NCBI RefSeq assembly: GCF_016612995.1
Contig: NZ_JAEOAH010000013.1
Coordinates: 1 to 64,000 of the forward strand
Length of the DNA stretch: 64,000 nt
Direction of reading: 5' to 3'
Source of the DNA: Viridibacillus soli
GTDB lineage: Bacteria; Bacillota; Bacilli; Bacillales_A; Planococcaceae
A program made the translations under genes and the position numbers. Position 1 is the stretch's first letter; each line of letters begins with the position of its first letter. Positions 26,347-36,408 of the stretch are shown here, piece by piece. The notes below the pieces were generated by a model. That model was not told where the DNA came from, searched no databases, and saw only the letters and a list, made by a program, of their open reading frames with translations.

Positions 26347-26672
26347 TGCTAGTTGAAAATGACCTTTGTATAGATGAACTATTCTCAGCAAAACAATTTT
26401 TAGTTTTGGAGCAGATTATACATTGGAACAATGTTTACAACGGCGTTTGTAGTTTTAGTACGTCAGATTTGATTAAATCCATTCACGATAATACCGATAT
26501 TAAAGTATCGGAACGTACCGTTAGAAATGCGATTAAAGCAATTAAATTGACTAATCAATTTTTGTTTGCAAGGTTGAAGTCGAATCGAGGTAATAATGGA
26601 GAATACGTGATTGTAGATATGAATCATATGAATTTCAAGAGGATAATGAAAGAGGTATTTAATATTCAATAG
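26346..26672 (+). CDS. Winged-helix-like small protein
   Basis: 108 residues. The middle (FSTSDLIKSIHDNTDIKVSERTV, RNAIKAI) reads like a winged-helix DNA-binding domain that selects sites through a recognition helix (SERTVRNAI). It is short for a replication initiator. A similar fold, though not a close sequence, occurs in the gene at 47924. It may be a remnant of a phage replication or plasmid protein. Translationally coupled to the ORF before it. Confidence 0.55.
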   Translation: MLVENDLCIDELFSAKQFLVLEQIIHWNNVYNGVCSFSTSDLIKSIHDNTDIKVSERTVRNAIKAIKLTNQFLFARLKSNRGNNGEYVIVDMNHMNFKRIMKEVFNIQ

Positions 26673-26724
26673 AGTTTAATCGGATATTACATTTCTTTTT
26701 TAACACACTATGGAGAAGATAAAA

Positions 26725-27569
26725 ATGGATTTAAAGAATTTAAAAAATGCTCTAAGCCAATCTAATGTGGACGAAGCAGCTGCAATTCTAGTCAACTTAT
26801 TTATACAAAACCCAAATACTTTCAAAAAAAGTTTACTCTTAAGTAATAGTTTGCCTGAACCTATCGCAATATCTTTTTCTAATGAGAAATTTGATACTCT
26901 TCGTCGAGCATTGTTGATTGGATTTGCGCAGTTAACGGGCAAAGGCGTTGATATTGATGATATTTTAAAATATGCTAGTGATTACATTGAATTGACTCAA
27001 GTAATTAAAGTTATTAATCAAAATATTAATAGTAACCTAGAGATGTTAGAAAAGAATTCATTTTTTGAATATTCCTTTCTGAACAGTTGCAAATGTTTTG
27101 CATTTATATTGAGGATCAACATAGATTATCGCAAGAGATGGTAACAAAAGATAAGGAATTTTTAACTGGTATGGAATATGAAGTAGCTAAATTACAAGCT
27201 GATGACGTAAAAGGTATCAAAATTTCTGAATCAGATAGACAAGAGTCCTTAATCGAAATAGCGGATAATTTATTTAGGTTTTTGTATTTTAAAGGGAAAA
27301 ATTCTATTGAAAATGCAGTAGATTTTGACCATGAGAACATTACTCCTTATAACATTGATAGTTTTGGAGAAATTACGGACCTAGCAAATCAAAGAAATTT
27401 ATTAGTAAATATGTGGGGTAAATATAAATATAGAGAATGGAAATATGAAGAAATTAATAAAGATGATATTAATTACGGTGTTTTCTCTCCTAGCCTAATC
27501 AATGATTATAAGAAGGAGAATATCGGAATAAATAGATATATGTATCGAGATCATATCCTCCATTACTGA
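26725..27569 (+). pseudogene. Hypothetical gene split by a frameshift
   Basis: Two overlapping frames read as one protein if a shift is allowed near 27069-27085. The first (MDLKNLKNALSQSNVDEAAA...) ends as nonsense-like KCFAFILRI after the break. The second continues smoothly from LSEQLQMFCIYIEDQHRLSQ to 27569. Together they would encode about 280 residues, all helical and intracellular. There is no canonical slippery heptamer in phase, so this looks like a mutation or sequencing error. No family recognised. Confidence 0.55.
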
Positions 27570-28142
27570 TTAATTATCTAATTGATGAATAGTATTAAGT
27601 ATTTTTTCTAGTTCTTTATAGAAAGTATCTAATGGGAATTTTTCACATGTAATAAGCTGTATTGCTATACCATCAATCAATGCATTAAAAAAAATGCTCC
27701 ATGTAGTTAAAGATACACCTTCAATTGGTGATAATTTCCATATTTTTTTCAAACCAATAAGCAAACTATCATTTTCATTCGTTAAAACTTGTCCAAGTTG
27801 TTCTTTTATTAACCGATTATTAAATCCTAGTACAACCAATGCAATTAATAATTTATGATAGAATACATCGTTTTCATAACGACTTTTTACAGATTCAAGA
27901 GCAACGCTAATTGTGAATTGATCATTTGCAAGTAATTTTCCCCAAGAATCCTCGCAAATGAATTTGATTATTTCTAACAGAACCTGTTCTTTTGTCCTGA
28001 AATGGTAATAAATAGTGCCTTGTGTAACGCTAGCATATGAAGCGACCAATTTCAATGTAAAATTTGCAATTCCCTTATCTACTAAACATTGCATTGCCGC
28101 CTGTATTAATTCCTGCTTTGATTTCCCCGTTGGTTTCGCCAT
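27570..28142 (-). CDS. TetR-family transcriptional regulator
   Basis: 190 residues. The N-terminal HTH (KQELIQAAMQCLVDKGIANF, then ASVTQGTIYYHFRTKEQVLL) is a standard TetR_N domain; the C-terminal ligand domain is divergent. It lies 107 bases downstream of an SDR gene on the same strand, and a perfect 19-bp inverted repeat occupies its own promoter region. It probably represses itself and perhaps the SDR. GGAGGTG precedes the ATG. Confidence 0.85.
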   Translation of the reverse strand: MAKPTGKSKQELIQAAMQCLVDKGIANFTLKLVASYASVTQGTIYYHFRTKEQVLLEIIKFICEDSWGKLLANDQFTISVALESVKSRYENDVFYHKLLIALVVLGFNNRLIKEQLGQVLTNENDSLLIGLKKIWKLSPIEGVSLTTWSIFFNALIDGIAIQLITCEKFPLDTFYKELEKILNTIHQLDN

Positions 28143-28156
28143 TAAAACACCTCCGA

Positions 28157-28198
28157 TTCAGATAAAGTTAGTTATTTAGATAACTAACTTTATCTGAA
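28157..28198. promoter_or_regulatory. TetR operator: perfect 19-bp inverted repeat
   Basis: TTCAGATAAAGTTAGTTAT and its exact reverse complement flank a 4-base centre (TTAG). Fifteen bases upstream of the tetR start, it overlaps the expected promoter. It is longer than most TetR operators and could bind two dimers. Confidence 0.75.
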
Positions 28199-28249
28199 AT
28201 TATTATGATGAATTCAAATTTTCAATTACCTATCAAACCTTATACTAAC

Positions 28250-29029
28250 TTATTTATTTAGCATCAATTTGCCAATAAAAAATTGCACCATATATCTTGG
28301 TAATAACTTTGTACCTAAAATAGCAGCTTTGTAACGTTTACCGGGTATATTAACTATTTTTTTCTTTATTAATGTTTTATAAGCTATTTTTGCTACCTTG
28401 TCTGATCGAGTACCAATAATATTCGCTATTTTATCCAAATTATTCATATTATTTTTTTTTGAAAAGTTTGTTTTAGTGGGTCCAGGACAAATAGCTGTTA
28501 CAGAAAAATCTCCTTTGTTCTGAAGTTCTATATTTAATGCTTCTGAAAAAGACAATACATAAGCTTTAGTTGCTCCATAGACAGCCATACTGGGAGTCGC
28601 AACAAAAGATGAAATAGAAGCTATATTCATAACACGACCGTATCCACTATTAAGCATATCCTGAATGCATAAATGAGTAAGTTCAGTTAAAGTCATAATA
28701 TTTAATTGAATCATACGTAGCTGTTCTTGCTCTGACATTTGGTGAAAATACCCTTGTAACCCCATCCCAGCATTATTAACAAGTATATCAATTTGTTCTC
28801 CCTTAGACTTTATTTCATCATAAATTTCCTTTGCCGCGCCAATTTTTGATAAATCTTTCTCAATAATAATTACTTCCGTTAGTTGATTAAGATTTCGAAA
28901 CACCTCATTTAATTTCATATGGTTACGAGCAATCAAAATCAATCTATCACCATTTGCAGCAAATATTTTTGCTAGTTCCAATCCTATCCCTTCACTAGCT
29001 CCTGTCAATAAAACTGTTTTCTTTTTCAT
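28250..29029 (-). CDS. Short-chain dehydrogenase/reductase (SDR)
   Basis: 259 residues. ATG 29029 (MKKKTVLLTGASEGIG) was chosen because AGAGAGGAC lies upstream; the longer frame starts in unlikely sequence. It has the TGASEGIG cofactor motif, NNAG at about residue 88, and the catalytic S plus YGATK (Y-x-x-x-K). It is a classical NAD(P)-dependent SDR of the YqjQ/DltE type; substrate unknown. The C-terminal hydrophobic/basic end may associate with membranes. Paired with tetR. Confidence 0.85.
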   Translation of the reverse strand: MKKKTVLLTGASEGIGLELAKIFAANGDRLILIARNHMKLNEVFRNLNQLTEVIIIEKDLSKIGAAKEIYDEIKSKGEQIDILVNNAGMGLQGYFHQMSEQEQLRMIQLNIMTLTELTHLCIQDMLNSGYGRVMNIASISSFVATPSMAVYGATKAYVLSFSEALNIELQNKGDFSVTAICPGPTKTNFSKKNNMNNLDKIANIIGTRSDKVAKIAYKTLIKKKIVNIPGKRYKAAILGTKLLPRYMVQFFIGKLMLNK

Positions 29030-29325
29030 TTTATAGTCCTCTCTTTTATAAGTTTTCCTCCATATATTAATATTCATACAACCAAAATCCCATTTGAAAA
29101 AAATTAGGAATTTATTACATTTAAGTATATCGCACATCCAGAAAAAGTACATGCTTATTTTGTAAACAATTATATATTTAACCATTAACGTAAGGGCGTA
29201 CCTCTATTAATTCATTAGAATTTAGCAAAGAGAGCATTCCTGTTAAAAGGATTTTCAAGGGCTTGAAATAAAAAAAGTCCTCCCGTATGATGTTTGAGTG
29301 TCAAGGCTATTGACTCAATGCATCC

Positions 29326-29460
29326 ATGAGAGGTCTATCTTATGAAGATAATACGAATGAAAAAATTAATCAAGTTTCTGAAAATACTTTAGTGATCGGT
29401 ATCGACATCGCGAAGCACAAACATTTCGCGTGTGCCATCGACGATTGCGGCCGAGTGTCC
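29326..29460 (+). pseudogene. IS110-family transposase N-terminal fragment
   Basis: MRGLSYEDNTNEKINQVSEN followed by TLVIGIDIAKHKHFACAIDD is the start of an IS110-type DEDD transposase (first catalytic D in GIDIAK). After about 45 codons it runs head-on into the truncated IS1380 gene. The join lies near 29456-29463. Confidence 0.75.
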
Positions 29461-29962
29461 GGTAATGCGCGTTATAAGAAGACCTTTCTTGATTGCCGTA
29501 GGTATCCGCATGCGTCGAATCTAAATCAAAAATCAGCGTTTCAGATTGTCGGGCATGATGAACCCGGTCAAGCAGTTCTTGATTGGCCGCTTGAAGCTGG
29601 TCAAGTGCCTGTGCGTCAAAACGTTTGAAGAAACGCGATAATGACGGTTGTGAGGCAAGCGCTGGTGTGCCAAGAACTTGTGTGAAGACGGGATCATGTG
29701 TAAGTTGATCCGCTGCGTCATCCTCGTGATAGCCAGCGATTAATTGATAAATTTTTTGACGAAGTAGATGTTCGTTTGGATGAATACAAAAAGAGCATTC
29801 ATCTTTTAAATGAAGGTATTTGGCAATCGTTTGGGAGAAGCCGATTTTCTCATCAAACTCACGGAATAAAAAATGTCCTGTATCAGAAGATAATTCGCCG
29901 CCATCATTGGATAATTTCAGTTGGCGATTGAAATGAAGCGTCGTTTGCGGTAATCTACTCAT
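29460..29962 (-). pseudogene. IS1380-family transposase, C-terminally truncated
   Basis: The minus strand begins MSRLPQTTLHFNRQLKLSND and reaches LIFDLDSTHADTYGNQE, the DDE region of IS1380 transposases, then breaks after NAHYRTLG. About 165 of some 430-450 residues remain. Its upstream end retains the element's terminal sequences, which extend to 30192. Confidence 0.8.
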
Positions 29963-30033
29963 TAGAAGAATCCTTTCTATTGGTTAGTTCTTAGTCGATT
30001 TAACCTTAACAGAAGTGGATTCTGTGTTAATTG

Positions 30034-30192
30034 ATGAATAATCTAGGTTTTAAAAAAGTGATTTTGGTAAAATAGGAGAAGTTTAATTTTCACATGCGAA
30101 AGCCGAGTTTTAATTGAAAAAGAGAATCCCACAGGAAAGCCGACAAGTCAGCTTTCCTGTGGGATTTTGTGTTGAGGTATGAATAATCTAGG
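30034..30192. mobile_element. IS1380-type terminal region with repeated end motif and hairpin
   Basis: ATGAATAATCTAGG, the inverse of a CCTAGATTATTCAT terminus, occurs at 30034-30047 and 30179-30192. Between them, a perfect 16-bp stem (AATCCCACAGGAAAGC with its complement, about 30125-30168) may insulate the element. The doubled end suggests either nested insertion or an internal repeat. Confidence 0.6.
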
Positions 30193-30227
30193 TATATAAT
30201 GGTTCAGTCTGATAATAAAATTTCAAA

Positions 30228-30497
30228 TTGTTTTATTTGATTGATTCGATTAAATGGATACAATTACTTTTGGTTTTTTTGCACCTGCAGCAATTTTTTT
30301 TACCTAAAAATGTAATAGTAGAGTTGGTAACAGCTGAAGGGAAAAGACTAGTCAAAACTAGCGTTAACGTAGAATTTGAAGCAACAGGAGTAATTGATCC
30401 GAACGCTGAAGGTTTTATTTTAGTTCCGGGTGGAGCTGGAGATATGTATGGTGATGGTCCCAATTTGATTTATGGGCATGATTTTAAAAAAACTTAG
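30228..30497 (+). pseudogene. DJ-1/PfpI-family fragment
   Basis: VIVELVTAEGKRLVKTSVNV and EGFILVPGGAGDMYGDGP are the central part of a DJ-1/PfpI protein. The N-terminus is frameshifted (GFFAPAAIFF in another frame), and everything after the GGAGD elbow, including the usual nucleophile region, is lost. A dead fragment next to the IS1380 end. Confidence 0.65.
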
Positions 30498-30650
30498 ACA
30501 ATAAAGGATTCAGAAAAACCAGAGGATTTTTTGAAGAAGAATTTTAAAGTTTTAAGTTGTATAGTTGGGCATTATTCGCTTGCATACTCTTTGCACCCAT
30601 TATAATGACTAATCCTACTATACTTTTATAAAACTGAGGAGGATAGATAT

Positions 30651-31280
30651 ATGAAGCAACGCAAATTCCTAATTACGATTTTATCAATTATTTCAGTAAT
30701 GTGGGTAGTGCATACACTAACAAAGAATTTTGTAGTTGATCCAAGTTTTCAGGGATTCCTATCAAAAAAAGATGAACGTCTTTCTAATCAAATGCTATGG
30801 GTATTGATGATACGAGTTCATATTATTCTTGCGATAATTGCACTCCTTACAGGACCCCTCGGAATAATTAAGCGATTACGTTTGAAATCTTTAACATTTC
30901 ATCGTTGGAATGGTCGAGTCTATATTTTATCTATTGTGTTAAACTTTATTCCCGGTTTATACGTTTCGTTCTTTGCGACAGGTGGCTGGCCAAATACAAT
31001 AGGGTTTCTTATCTTAAATACACTATGGCTTATAACAACAATATTCGGTTTTATATATATAAAAAGAAAAGATCTCTTACGGCATAGTCAATGGATCACC
31101 CGAAGTTTCTTTCTATCCTTTGCCAATATGTTTCTTTATATCATTGTCGCAATTATACATAATGGATTAGATATTTCCTATGGTCTTTCATATACGATTG
31201 CTGTATGGCTTTGCTGGATTTTCAATTTAGCAATAGCAGAAATTGTGATTAGAAAAAAATACTTATATGATATTAAATAA
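30651..31280 (+). CDS. DUF2306 membrane protein
   Basis: 209 residues with about six membrane segments. Features of DUF2306 are visible: RVHIILAIIALLTGPLG, FHRWNGRVYILS and the HSQWITRSF motif with conserved H and R. ATG after GAGGAGG. Function unknown, possibly redox or haem related because of conserved histidines (inference). It appears intact although surrounded by decayed genes. Confidence 0.8.
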   Translation: MKQRKFLITILSIISVMWVVHTLTKNFVVDPSFQGFLSKKDERLSNQMLWVLMIRVHIILAIIALLTGPLGIIKRLRLKSLTFHRWNGRVYILSIVLNFIPGLYVSFFATGGWPNTIGFLILNTLWLITTIFGFIYIKRKDLLRHSQWITRSFFLSFANMFLYIIVAIIHNGLDISYGLSYTIAVWLCWIFNLAIAEIVIRKKYLYDIK

Positions 31281-31341
31281 TTACGAGCCTTTTTGACATT
31301 TTAATTTGGAGAAAAAGATCTCTTTAGATTCTTTAAGACCA

Positions 31342-31989
31342 TTAAGAATTCCTTAACGTTGTTAAAATCGGGGTAATCGTCTTGAAAATATGCTTATCGC
31401 TGTAAATCCGCATTTTCCTGACGCTACCCCAAATTCCTTTCATCCCTACATTTTGAGCAGCTTTCACATCATTTTTTGGGTGGTCACCAATAAATATACT
31501 TGCATTAGGCAAAACATTCAGTTGCTCCAAGGCTCTATTAAACATTTGAGTGTCAGGTTTTTTAATTCCTTCCCATTCAGATACTAAAATCGTTTCAAAA
31601 TACTTTTTAATACCTAAAGCCCTTATAATATCTAACTTAAACGGCCCTTTCCATTTGTAATCATTTCTAGAACAAGATTGTTACTTAGTAATTTTTCTAA
31701 CATGCTAATAAGATTTGGAAACGGGACGCAACTATTCTTAAATTGGCTTATGTAAGCCTGAAGTAAATCCTCCCTGTAATATCAAATTTGCCGACCAATT
31801 GTTGATATACTTTATTTTTCCAAACATAACCTCGACAATCTAATTCTATGAACCTTGATGTATATTTCTCTTTTGGTATATGTCCTACCCATTTATTTAA
31901 TCTTTCATATTGTCCATCAATAAATTTTTGTAGTGAAGCATCTCTATTTAATAAAGTCCATCTAAATCAAAAATCACTGCATTAATCAC
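31342..31989 (-). pseudogene. HAD-superfamily hydrolase, multiply frameshifted
   Basis: The minus strand starts VINAVIFDLDG (motif I), with a break after it. It continues through SLQKFIDGQYERLNKWVGHI and ends with an intact piece, ASIFIGDHPKNDVKAAQNVG (motif IV) to 31342. Several frame changes separate these parts. It would have been a YjjG/PgpB-type phosphatase. Confidence 0.7.
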
Positions 31990-32484
31990 TTTTCCCCACT
32001 CCCTAACAATTACATAATTATCTATTTCGTAATACTTAATCCAAATTCCTTGTTGAACTAACCACTGCCCCGTTCGTATTATAAGGTCAGCCAGAGAAAT
32101 GTAAGCCCGTAATCAAATAACGCATTTAAACAACCAGGCACCTCCGGTACGATAAACGTATCAATTAAAGGGGGTGCTTCTTTATGCCAACTACCAAACT
32201 AACAATTGTTCCTGTGACACTAGATCCCATCACTGACGAATCTTCATTTTGGATAGGCTACACTTAGTTGGACGGTCTTTATAGAGAGTACGGAGCAATT
32301 ACTAAGCCCTTCGACGAAGAAGAGCTTTATATGGAGCAATGGGCATGATAGCCTCGTTTGGCTTTAGCTGGCTTCTTGGCGCAACGAATCATGCCCATAG
32401 AGGATCCATGTCAAGCAACTTATGCGCCCACTATACTTTAAGAGAGCCACTTATCCACCTTAAAAAAGTTGTCCAAAAATGTTA
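31990..32484. other. Decayed sequence, no intact gene
   Basis: Contains an ATG-initiated frame at about 32184 (MPTTKLTIVPVTLDPITDES) that stops within 30 codons and continues in frame past the stop. I read it as debris of an IS accessory gene, family unknown. Confidence 0.4.
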
Positions 32485-32615
32485 CCATTCCACCCTTATA
32501 ATAACGACTTTGTGGAAGGGCATGTCAACCGATTAAAAACAGAAAAACGCCGTTTATACGGTCGTGTCAGCGTGGCTTTATTAGAGAAAAGAGTACTATT
32601 CCGGTATTGATATTT
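32485..32615 (+). pseudogene. ISL3-family transposase C-terminal fragment
   Basis: NDFVEGHVNRLKTEKRRLYG followed by RVSVALLEKRVLF matches the ISL3 signature (VEG-NNRIK-IKR-YGR). About 40 codons remain, with no start. Confidence 0.7.
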
Positions 32616-32700
32616 TTCTGAAATAACGATTTATTTCTTTAGACATACACCAAAAGTGCGTAAGAGCCAAATTTATCTTGAATAATACAATAGAGCCTAC

Positions 32701-33273
32701 TTTTCAATTGATAAAGTGGATCGTTACAAAATGGATGGCCAAGATTTTGTGTTACGTATCAAAGTAAATATGTAATTAAATCGAAAAAATTCACTCAAAG
32801 TCAGTCGTACCATGAATTCAAACGTTACAGCAGATTTCACTTGTGTTCTAGGAACAAAATAAAAACAAACAAAAAAGCGCCACCGTATCGTTCAATTTAC
32901 CGACCACGATGGCAAAGAAATTCGCGTCGTGACTAGTTTAATGGAGACGACAGCCGAAATAATCGCGAACATGGACAAATCTCGTTGGGCAATTGAATCC
33001 TTCTTTCGCTAAATCAAGCAAAATTTAAATGTGCCAGTGCTATTTGGCACGACTAAAAATGCGGTATTTAATAAGCTTTTTTCGGCCTTGTTTGCCTATG
33101 TATTACTGAAATTTCTTCACACACAGGGGCACAAGAAAAACAACGTCAAACGCTTATCTTTCGCAGGTTTTACACGCCTGTTTCTTTGTGATGACCTATC
33201 GCTTGAATGGCGAATTGGGTTGAAAGAAATACTCGCATTTCACCGTGAAATGAATCAAGTTGATACTGTATAA
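32701..33273 (+). pseudogene. IS4-family transposase C-terminal half
   Basis: The frame reads MDKSRWAIESFFR-stop-IKQNLNVPVLFGTTKNAVFN and continues to 33273. The YK/DKSRW-IE-FFRW-IKQ block with the catalytic E is typical of IS4-family transposases. The stop after FFR replaces the usual W (TGG to TAA/TAG type change). Further stops lie upstream. The element is dead. Confidence 0.75.
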
Positions 33274-34148
33274 TTTTGGTTAATCAACACGCCTGTTATC
33301 TTTACTAAGCAAGGTACTTAATAATCCCATAACTAAATATAAATGAGCCCAGATAGATAGGTTATTAAAGTGCGAGAAAGTTATTGATAAAAGAGGTTTT
33401 TATGTAAATGTATTGCTGGATGGTTTTTTAGAAAACTACTTCAAATACAATCTCTAGACTAACTTTAACAACTTTAAAATTCCAAAATAGTAATTTTAAA
33501 AGTAAAAATAACACAGATTTACATATTAATAATTAAATGTTATATTGATGTTTGAGATAGTTAGGGACTAACTAGGAAGGGGGTGAAAAAGTGATTAGAC
33601 CTCACCTCACCTCACCTATACAAAAATATTAAGAAAGAACTAAAGATGCATACGCTAAAAGTATTCGATTGATCATTTTTCCGTGCTTTCAATTAAAACT
33701 TGTATAAACACGTGGACACGCTTTTGAAAACATTGAAATGACGGATAAAACACCTTGTAGATAATGCGAGGATTTAGCCATTTACCTAGCCCTTTAATAG
33801 TTTTTAAATTTAGGCTATGAGGAGACATAAGTCACTCTGCTGGTCTCTGTAAAAACGGATAAATATGCTTTGAATGATGATTAAGATCATTATCGAGCAC
33901 CAAAATGATGTTACTTTTGGATATTATAGTGCTTTTTATAATCACAGAAAATCCGTACATTGAAACGTTCTTCTACAATCCAAAAGATTGTACCTTTTTC
34001 GAATACCATATGAATTACAAAGGATTAAAGAAATCGAAAAATACTATATGAATTTCTTTGCTACTTAAAGAAAAAATTCAACCCGTTGACATATCAGTTT
34101 TTATAGGGAAGTATTAAAATACCATTCTTCTTATTATGGGGATTCCTT
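33274..34148. other. Gene-free interval with probable IS debris
   Basis: No ORF with a credible start. A CCTCA tandem repeat (about 33600-33616) and a stretch near 33930-34070 reading as broken transposase-like peptide in shifting frames are all I see. Confidence 0.4.
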
Positions 34149-34487
34149 ATGTGGTTAGGTGCAAGCCTTATTTTTAGGTTTTTAGGTCGAGTTTTTTTAT
34201 TCCTGATGACACGTTATTAATTGTATCGTCTTATATTTTTGTAGTTCCGTTGATTCTAGTTCTTACATTCCCAATTTAGAAGTTTAAAAAAATTCAAGAG
34301 AATGAGGTTAGAATAAAAGCCGCTGTGTTTATAGCTCTTCCTGGAATGCTAATAGACTCCGTTGTATTAATCTATTTTGATCAAGTTTTTGTAAATTTGT
34401 CTGTCAAAACAGATAGATTTTTCCCATCATGATTAATGTGGGCATATCCATTAATTCTCTTTACTGGATTCTATAATAAAAAAATAG
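34149..34487 (+). pseudogene. DUF5367 membrane protein, frameshifted
   Basis: Pieces in different frames read MWLGASLIFRFLG, IPDDTLLIVSSYIFVVPLIL, IKAAVFIALPGMLIDSVVLI and MWAYPLILFTGFYNKK, which together match the DUF5367 family of four-helix membrane proteins. There are at least two frame breaks and two stops. One extra A in the final A-run removes its stop, so the frame runs into the next gene. Confidence 0.6.
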
Positions 34488-34498
34488 GAGGGTTTGTC

Positions 34499-35515
34499 TT
34501 GTATAATAATATATTTATTACTGGGGGAAGTGGGGTACTTGGAACCTCTGTTATTGAGAAACTACATGATTTTAATTTACATTGTTTAGTTCACAATACT
34601 CCTCTAAAAAAAAATAATGTTAATACGATTATCGGAGATATACGTTTACCACAATTAGGGTTAAATAATGAAGATTATTCAGAATTGTGCAAAAAAATAG
34701 ATCTGGTCGTTCATATGGCTGCACTTACAAATTTTAATATGTCATATGAAAAAGTTTGCACTACAAATGTAACTGGGACATTGAATATTTTACAACTAGC
34801 AAAAGATGCAAAAGTACCTTTGTATCATGTTAGCACTGCATATGTTCACAATTTCAATCAAGAGGATTCTTATATTACTACGGGCAACGGTTATGAGGAT
34901 TCAAAAATAGAAGCTGAAAGATACTTGAGTGACAGTGATGTCCCTCTAACAGTAATCCGACCTTCAATTATTTTAGGTGATTCTAAAACTGGAGAAATTG
35001 CTAATCAACAAGGGTTTCACTTTATTGCCAAATTATTATTACAAGATCGAATACCTATTATACCTGGTGATGCTGATGCAAAAATAGACATAGTATCTCA
35101 AGATTATGTTGCAGATGTTATTTCTCATTTAATAAGAAGTAATAATATAGAAGGCGAATTTTTTGTGACACTGGGAAATAATGCACCGAAATTGGAGGAA
35201 GTAGTCAGTAATATTATACATTCAGGTATAGAAATTACAGGCGAGGCGCTTACAATACCGAAAATAGTTTCTGGTGAGGTATTTGACCGATTAATTAAAC
35301 CAGTATTTTTACCAAAACTACCCATGCAATATCGAAGAGAAATAAAAGTTGCATTGTATATGTTTAAGTACATAAATATTAGTGGCTCTTTACCTAGTTC
35401 AATGGAACTTCTGAGAAATACCATTGGGATAGAAGAACATCCAGATGTAAAGGATGTTATATATAGTAATGTAAAGAATATTTTAGAAAATGAATTATTA
35501 AAAGCTTCTGTATAG
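34499..35515 (+). CDS. Thioester-reductase-like extended SDR
   Basis: 338 residues from TTG 34499, with AGGAGGG 6 bases upstream; the longer frame includes the DUF5367 remnant and was rejected. It has TGGSGVLG (cofactor binding), a VVHMAALTNF motif, HVSTAYVHN, and GYEDSKIEAE (catalytic Y-x-x-x-K). These are hallmarks of the NAD_binding_4/thioester reductase branch that reduces acyl-CoA or acyl-ACP thioesters to aldehydes. Together with the aminotransferase and acyl-CoA dehydrogenase downstream it could form an aldehyde that is then aminated. Specificity is inferred. Confidence 0.75.
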   Translation: MYNNIFITGGSGVLGTSVIEKLHDFNLHCLVHNTPLKKNNVNTIIGDIRLPQLGLNNEDYSELCKKIDLVVHMAALTNFNMSYEKVCTTNVTGTLNILQLAKDAKVPLYHVSTAYVHNFNQEDSYITTGNGYEDSKIEAERYLSDSDVPLTVIRPSIILGDSKTGEIANQQGFHFIAKLLLQDRIPIIPGDADAKIDIVSQDYVADVISHLIRSNNIEGEFFVTLGNNAPKLEEVVSNIIHSGIEITGEALTIPKIVSGEVFDRLIKPVFLPKLPMQYRREIKVALYMFKYINISGSLPSSMELLRNTIGIEEHPDVKDVIYSNVKNILENELLKASV

Positions 35516-36408
35516 GAGTATACCTGTTTAAAGGATTTAGAGAGTCTCAAAAAAAATCTTGTATGATGCATTTTTATCAATGTCAAATTGACAGATTCTC
35601 ATAAAGAAGAACTCGGTTTATTCAATATAATACTAATCAATATATTAATTAAGTCATTAAAATACAGTGGTCATATGCATTGTTATCGAAAAAAGTAAGT
35701 CAAAATTGATGAATAAGGGCGCGCAGTTTAAAAACTAAACTTTTTTAAGTAATTAAGTGTAAGCTTTAAAGTATTTTATTAATTCTGGCTGTACGTAGAA
35801 TATGCGAAAAAGCAAAATCCTCGTCGGTATTGAACTAATCGAATATAACTGGATGATTATTGGGGGAGCTTTAAAGGCTTTGAAAAAAACTAAACGGCGC
35901 TTGAAATGACCACATTACATGGGATATTTAGAGAACATAGCTAAAGATTCCATGCATTATGTAAAAAAGGTATTCAGTTTATATCAGGTTCAAGCGGTGA
36001 ATGACTTTTATCGTCTCGCTGAAGTGGCCTAAGTAGAACCTTTCATTGCCTAAAAACAAGAAAATAACACTGAGAAGGTGATACTATAACAAGTATTTTT
36101 ATTCCAAATATCGACAACTTCCAGAACCTTCCTTGTAAATAGACGTAACGGTAGAAAATATGAGATTGATGTTAAGAAACATGGGAATAGTACTTTGTCA
36201 TTAACATCAAAGGGATCTAATATTGATTATATGGAATTTAAAGGTCAATTAATTGTTATTGATAGTATCTATAGTGAATCTGATTCTTGGAATTTTAAAT
36301 AATAGAACAATTAAAAACTAATTTACGGAATTCGTGGTAGATTATTTATTTGTCACTTAAAAAAGGGTCAAACCGTTGTTAAAATAACATTTATTAAGGG
36401 AGAATCTT
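35516..36408. other. IS-like debris between the reductase and aminotransferase genes
   Basis: No intact gene. A frame at 36138-36302 (NRRNGRKYEIDVKKHGNSTL...) of about 55 codons is open but has no start and no recognisable family. A piece around 35800-36030 looks like broken transposase. The interval may once have held further genes of the cluster. Confidence 0.45.

Noticed and set aside
27055-27090. Programmed frameshift joining 26725 and 27569
   Set aside because: The T-run is not an X-XXY-YYZ heptamer in the reading phase, and slipping there meets a TGA at 27066-27068, so a plain mutation is more likely.
28250-29185. Longer SDR start at 29185
   Set aside because: The extra 52 residues are low-quality, cysteine- and aromatic-rich sequence without a ribosome site; MKKKTVLLTGASEGIG is the family N-terminus.
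34436-34498. Longer N-terminus (MWAYPLILF...) of the thioester-reductase-like SDR
   Set aside because: Those codons match the end of a DUF5367 protein whose stop was lost by one extra A; AGGAGGG fits TTG 34499.
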